From: Uranotaenia lowii
Taxonomy: Eukaryota; Arthropoda; Insecta; Diptera; Culicidae
Length of the DNA: 64,000 nt
Direction of reading: 5' to 3'
Assembly: GCF_029784155.1 (NCBI RefSeq)
Contig: NC_073693.1
Location: 355,884,591 to 355,948,590 of the forward strand
The notes beneath the pieces were generated by a model, which saw only the letters and a list, made by a program, of their open reading frames with translations, was not told the DNA's origin and made no database searches. The translations under genes were made by a program, and so were the position numbers. Below are positions 59,990 through 64,000 of the stretch, piece after piece. Within the stretch, counting starts at the first letter, position 1, and the number at the start of each line of letters is the position of its first letter.

Positions 59990-61184
59990 ATCAAATTGTA
60001 GATTCTGGAAATCCAAAAACGTACTATTCTTTTTTTATAATCTTTTACTATAGCTTGTTGACTTTCTGATTCAGTTAACTTTCCCAAGGATTAAGACAAA
60101 GAAACACAAACAAAACCATCGAAAAACAATCCTTGACATCTTATTTACCCCCCTGACTGCACCCAATCTTAGGCCATAAATTTCCCGCGAGGAAACAAGC
60201 TCGCAAATTCAATCAAAGCCAAATTAAGAACAGTGCCAATCCAATAAACCGGATGCTGTTCCCCATTAACGCGGTCGTAAATCTTAACTTGGTCCCGGGA
60301 CCCTTTTCGGAGGGAAGGGGAAAGACAAGGCCAATCATCTAAAATGTTATCAGTCAGCCGAGCGATTTAGTCGTAAAATCACAATCACCAGAAAAGGGGA
60401 GACAGCGATCCGGATTCAAAATTGTCACTCGGATTAACCTCGGTCTCGGTGATGAGGAGATTTTGATCCAAGAAAGGTTGCAAGGCGGAAGCTCCCATCT
60501 CGTGACATTTCACCTTTTTCCGTGATTTTCTCGCAATGTCACGGAGATTATTTCCTCTAATGTCTCCGTCAGCCAATGCTAAGCAAAAGTCTGCGTCCCG
60601 TCTGCGAGTTTAATTAAAACTTTTGCTACGCTTGTCTGCTCCCTGATCCAGGTATTGTCTTGGATCGGGGAAAATCGTTCTCTGTGACCTCGATGAATTT
60701 TCTAAATTTGACGACGATCGGTTTAAAATGTAATTTTTCAAAAGGAAATCACAATCTTTAATGCCAAAAAAAATCAATGAATTTTGAAACTTTTTTAATC
60801 ATTTAAATTTTTCGGTAAGGAATCAAAATATTTCCAAAAATCTACTCGCCCTAACGGGGAAATCTTCTTACCAAATACGTGTTCCCGTAACAGGCCAACA
60901 TTCTAAGAAAACTGCGCGCAAAGCTTACGAAATTATCGTTCCGTTATCTGGTTCGGGTAACTTTCGTCGATGTCTGTTATTGTTATCAGACGATACCGAA
61001 AAGAAAATTTTCAGCTCTTGTCATAACAAGAACGTAACTACAATTTCGAGCGACAGTTGATGACAAACGATTTTCGTTCATATTAAGACACCCAAATGGG
61101 TGATTCACTTCAAGCAGTAGGAATTTAGTTCTATTTAAGCTCAGCTGAATACTCGCTTTGATGATGCGTTTTTGCCACACTTAC
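59990..61184. other. Duplicated single-copy block 1 (right)
   Basis: Reverse-complement partner of 587-1,745. The 63-codon minus frame at 60,385-60,576 is the partner of 1,176-1,367. No domain or exon context is visible, so it is not called as a gene. Confidence 0.7.
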
Positions 61185-61205
61185 CTGGAAAGAGAAAAAA
61201 ATAAA
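61179..61205 (-). promoter_or_regulatory. Abutting 3' and 5' splice-site consensus (right-arm copy)
   Basis: On the minus strand a pyrimidine tract ending TTTCTCTTTCCAG is followed directly by GTAAGTGTGG, with the junction between 61,185 and 61,184. It is the same junction as 586/587. It marks the outer limit of homology between the arms. Confidence 0.35.
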
Positions 61206-62720
61206 CAAGGATTAGTGTTGCGGACAACGAGATTTAGATCATAGGAGGCAGTGGCAGATTTGAATAAAATTTTCATAAGTACGTTAGACAGAAGAAAAAT
61301 TTACAAGTGTTCTTTTGTATAAAACTATTTTTCCTATCACGGTCCAAAATTTGAACTTACCCCAGCGGAAACCTCCGAAAACGACAGGTAAAACCCGTTA
61401 GCTTGCTCGGCCAGTTAAGTCCAAGGTGTAATATAATAAGTGATAGTTCTATTAAAGCGAAAAGTTAACGATAAAAGAATGAATAATTAATAATAAAGAA
61501 TGAATAATAAAATATTTAAAGGAACAAGTCATCAATTCTTGATTCAAAACAAGTTTTTTCTTGAAACTTATAACACGTTCGACTTCCGTTAACATTTAGT
61601 TACTCAATGATTAAGTTCAAACAAAAAGAAGAAAAAAATAAATTCAAATCAGAAATATAAGTCTCTGCCCTCAGAAGCAAGAGTTAGAATAGATTGGAAT
61701 CATCATAACTTAAAAAAAAGGTTCAGATTAAATACTGAGATTTGGATTCATTTGGTTTTTTTTCGTTTCGGAAACCATTTTTGTAGTATCTCATTTTAAC
61801 GTCTTTCACGATTTTATATCAATGATTCGGTACAACTGTACTCGAGTAGCGAGCTCTTGCTCGAGCTCATGGACATCGGCTCAGGATGCAACTGAATTGC
61901 GAAATAAGCTCACAAGCCCGGCCATTTTTTCAAATTTATAAAAGATGATATTTTATGCATTTGACATCAAAAACAACTTTCTAAGAGTCAAAATACATTG
62001 ATCTTTTTTAACTGCTATCTTTCTTCTACCCAAAGCGCTCTTGCTTAAATCTTTCCACTACACAATACTTGTAATTCTTACTTACAATTTTCCTTCAAAT
62101 TCTAAAACATGACGATCGATGCCATAAAATTTAATTCAGAAAATCAGATCTCGCATTTACAAATCAAATTAAAAATTCATATTGGACGTCATCAAACGAA
62201 ATGAAAAAATTGTTCACTTACAACAAAAATATGTAACCCAAACAAAAATTCAGAATCTAATTTGAGTAGCATTTGAGACTTTAGAATTGTAGTCTTTTCA
62301 ATATTCTATCTTAAAAACATCTGACACGATAAGTAAAACAATAAAAATTTCTTCGATCTGAACTGAGAATATTCGACACTCTGATTCAAAATTTATAAAC
62401 AAAAGATCTTTGAATCAAAATCAAGGTTTGTTAAAAAAAACTATAAAAATACAAAATATTCAAATCTGTTCAGTATTTTCATTCTTAAATTAAAAATACA
62501 ACATTATTTCATAAATAACCATACTTGATATTCACTTTATTCGTGTTTTTTAATCTCGGTTTAGAATTTCTGGAATCGTTTTTTGGATTCAGATCTAGGA
62601 AATTCTTTGTTGTTTAAGGAAGAAAGGATAAAGTTTCATCAGCTTGTGTGAAATTTATAAGAGGCGCTATCAGGCAAAAGAACTCTATTAGGTGTTGTGA
62701 GCCTACTTGTTTGAATAATT
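61206..62720. other. Unique AT-rich DNA outside the right arm
   Basis: About 1.5 kb with no tandem array, no frame of note and no counterpart near the left arm. Confidence 0.5.
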
Positions 62721-62724
62721 GTAC

Positions 62725-62802
62725 TGAAACAAAGCAATCGGAAGATTCCCTTCAATTCAACCACGGTTGAATTTAAGGGAATCTTCCGATTGCTTTGATT
62801 CA
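62725..62802. repeat. 78-bp nearly perfect palindrome
   Basis: A 38-bp stem with only two mismatches and a 2-nt centre (AC at 62,763-62,764). The arms run TGAAACAAAGCAATCGGAAG... inward to ATTCAACC, then GGTTGAAT back outward. The tiny loop argues against a pre-miRNA and for a DNA palindrome able to extrude as a cruciform, or for a very short foldback element. Confidence 0.9.
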
Positions 62803-63353
62803 ACAAAAGAAGTCTCTAAAATCTCTAGTTCAAAAAGGATGAAATCGCGCAGAGCAGCGCACGAACTTTCAACTTTGACAGAATGTTATTTCTCTCACTT
62901 ATTAACTCTTCATTCCACGAATTATGAACATTTTGCGGGCACTAGGAAGAGAAATTCTGCTGTTTTAGTAAAATAGGAAAAATTGAAAAATTTAACGGTT
63001 TCATCCCAAAATTTGGTGAGATTATGTAAAAAAGAATAAATTCAGTATTTTCTGAACGCAACTGTGGGGAATTCTTATATCTAAAAATTCAAAAACAAGT
63101 TACAGAGTAATATACTGAGATTATACGTTGAATGAAAGGAATTCAAAATTAATGTGTTATGTTCAAAGAAAGAGTTAAAATTCCAATTTAATGTTAATTT
63201 TGTAAAACAAATCTCTGATAAAATTTTAAAAATATGATATTATAATAAAAATTAAAAGTTCAGAAACCGAAATCAAAATTCAAAACCAGCGCTTGAAAAA
63301 CTAAAACTCTAATTCAGTAACAAAGCTGGCTAAAGTTAAAACTAAAATTTTTT
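62803..63353. other. Unique AT-rich DNA
   Basis: No recognised feature. The 69-codon frame starting inside the palindrome (62,767-62,976) has no recognisable domain. Confidence 0.4.
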
Positions 63354-63388
63354 TTTTTTTTAAATTGCGACCCAGAGATGGGTCTTGA
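63354..63388 (+). repeat. Left fragment of a split repeat unit (X)
   Basis: 35 bp (TTTTTTTAAATTGCGACC...GGTCTTGAC) found complete and inverted at 63,556-63,590. It is interrupted exactly after TTGAC, where the intact minus-strand copy continues into ATGGGCCCCGG. Confidence 0.8.
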
Positions 63389-63453
63389 CTCAAACATTCA
63401 GTCAGCGAAACTTTTTTTGTAGAGAAATGAATCCAACTTAGATGAAATTTTAG

Positions 63454-63590
63454 GGACTAGATAAGAGAAAATCGATGTTGAAAAACATGCGAAAAAAATT
63501 CGCCTTGTCTCCCGGTGAGACTTGAACCCACATCTTGCGCCTCTCCGGGGCCCATGTCAAGACCCATCTCTGGGTCGCAATTTAAAAAAA
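63454..63590 (-). mobile_element. Intact copy of a tRNA-like repeat unit
   Basis: Read on the minus strand this 137-bp unit runs AAATTGCGACCCAGAG, GGGCCCCGGAGAGGCGC, then GTGGGTTCAAGTCTCAC, a good tRNA T-arm and B-box match with a 5-bp stem (GTGGG/CTCAC). It ends in a T run and CTAGTCC. Its inner 104 bp are repeated inverted at 63,892-63,998 with only a homopolymer-length difference. The B-box suggests a tRNA-derived SINE, but no clear A box is seen. Confidence 0.5.
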
Positions 63591-63891
63591 TAGAAATAAG
63601 GCGGTGCCAAACACCGAAATTGGCTGGATATCCAAATACGGCAAACGCATCATTTCTCATCATAACTGACAACCCGTGCAGGATATGAGAAGGCAATGCA
63701 AATCTTGCCGTGCTTAAAAATGTCCAAACTTGATTCCAACTACCGTAAGATGAAATGATGGGAATAGAAATAGACCAAGAAAAATGATTATGATCACATG
63801 GGAGAACTATTCCCTTCATTCCGATAGACATCGACACTCAACCAGTATAATATTCATACGCCAGGTTGGTCTCCTGTAGTAGAATGTTAAT

Positions 63892-63998
63892 ACATGGGCC
63901 CCGGAGAGGCGCAAGATGTGGGTTCAAGTCTCACCGGGAGACAAGGCGAATTTTTTTTTTCGCATGTTTTTCAACATCGATTTTCTCTTATCTAGTCC
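63892..63998 (+). repeat. Right fragment of the split repeat unit (Y)
   Basis: Plus-strand copy of the second part of the unit at 63,454-63,557, identical apart from 10 versus 7 T residues. With the fragment at 63,354-63,388 it would make one complete plus-strand unit interrupted by about 503 bp that contains the inverted intact copy. The window ends two bases later, so its outer edge cannot be examined. Confidence 0.8.
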
Positions 63999-64000
63999 AT

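Larger units (their letters stand above)
46040..61205 (-). repeat. Right arm of the inverted segmental duplication
   Basis: Read on the minus strand from 61,205 down to 46,040 it reproduces the left arm's block order 1 to 5. It lacks the left arm's MITE-A pair, foldback-like element, MITE-B and the 16.1-18.8 and 19.6-22.1 kb insertions. Its private features are the expanded 9-mer array (54.6-58.4 kb), the CTGTCATTT array and the tandem duplications at 46.0-48.4 kb. Confidence 0.9.

Noticed and set aside
63457..63837. 126-codon reverse frame near the window end
   Set aside because: Its C-terminal third is translated from the tRNA-like repeat unit and the rest has no recognisable domain. A transposon-internal frame is possible but unsupported.

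Overview
This 64 kb window is non-coding, repeat-dominated eukaryotic DNA. I found no open reading frame that I can defend as a protein-coding gene. AT-rich composition, TA-flanked MITE-like elements with GGGGAGAGTGGGG-type ends, tRNA-derived SINE-like units and interspersed repeats of a style familiar from mosquito genomes point to an insect, probably a dipteran and perhaps a mosquito (moderate to low confidence; no species call). Nearly all long apparent ORFs are stop-free readings of short tandem repeats whose period is a multiple of 3, or that lack stops in every frame. A run of exactly 500 N (43,665-44,164) is a scaffold gap. The largest structure is an imperfect inverted duplication. A left arm (about 565-25,100) and a right arm (about 46,040-61,205) carry the same single-copy blocks in mirrored order: 587-1,745 with 59,990-61,184; 2,939-3,780 with 58,441-59,176; 12,089-13,351 with 53,304-54,560; 14,280-15,285 with 52,300-53,305; and 22,640-24,330 with 48,430-49,955. 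Samples compared by eye are about 95-97% identical with scattered indels. The arms differ mainly in (a) insertions found only on the left: a 928-bp TA-flanked MITE with a perfect empty site on the right, a 6 kb composite with two copies of another MITE around a foldback-like element, and blocks at 16.1-18.8 and 19.6-22.1 kb; and (b) which satellite has expanded at each matching position. Tandem repeats are the second theme: 7-mers (CTTCAAT, CTTGAAT), an 8-mer (TTTTGACA), several 9-mers (TTTTGACAA, CAAAATTGA, GACAAAAAT, TACAAAAAT, CTGTCATTT), irregular 10-12-mers (TGACACAAAAA) and a 37-bp minisatellite in which each unit is two short hairpins. Most of these families share a TGACA/TGTCA core joined to an A or T tract. 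The spacer between the arms (25.1-46.0 kb) holds A-rich DNA, unique sequence, the 37-bp array, scattered TE remnants including a SINE-like unit, a GACAAAAAT satellite of at least 4.9 kb running into the gap, a CCACC-rich minisatellite, and an isolated histone-type mRNA 3'-end stem-loop on the minus strand. Outside the right arm (61.2-64 kb) are AT-rich DNA, a nearly perfect 78-bp palindrome and a repeat whose plus-strand copy is split around an inverted intact copy. No genes act together here. The likely story is a heterochromatic or intronic region shaped by transposition, inverted segmental duplication and satellite turnover, but the gap between the arms means an assembly origin (an inverted haplotig) must be excluded.
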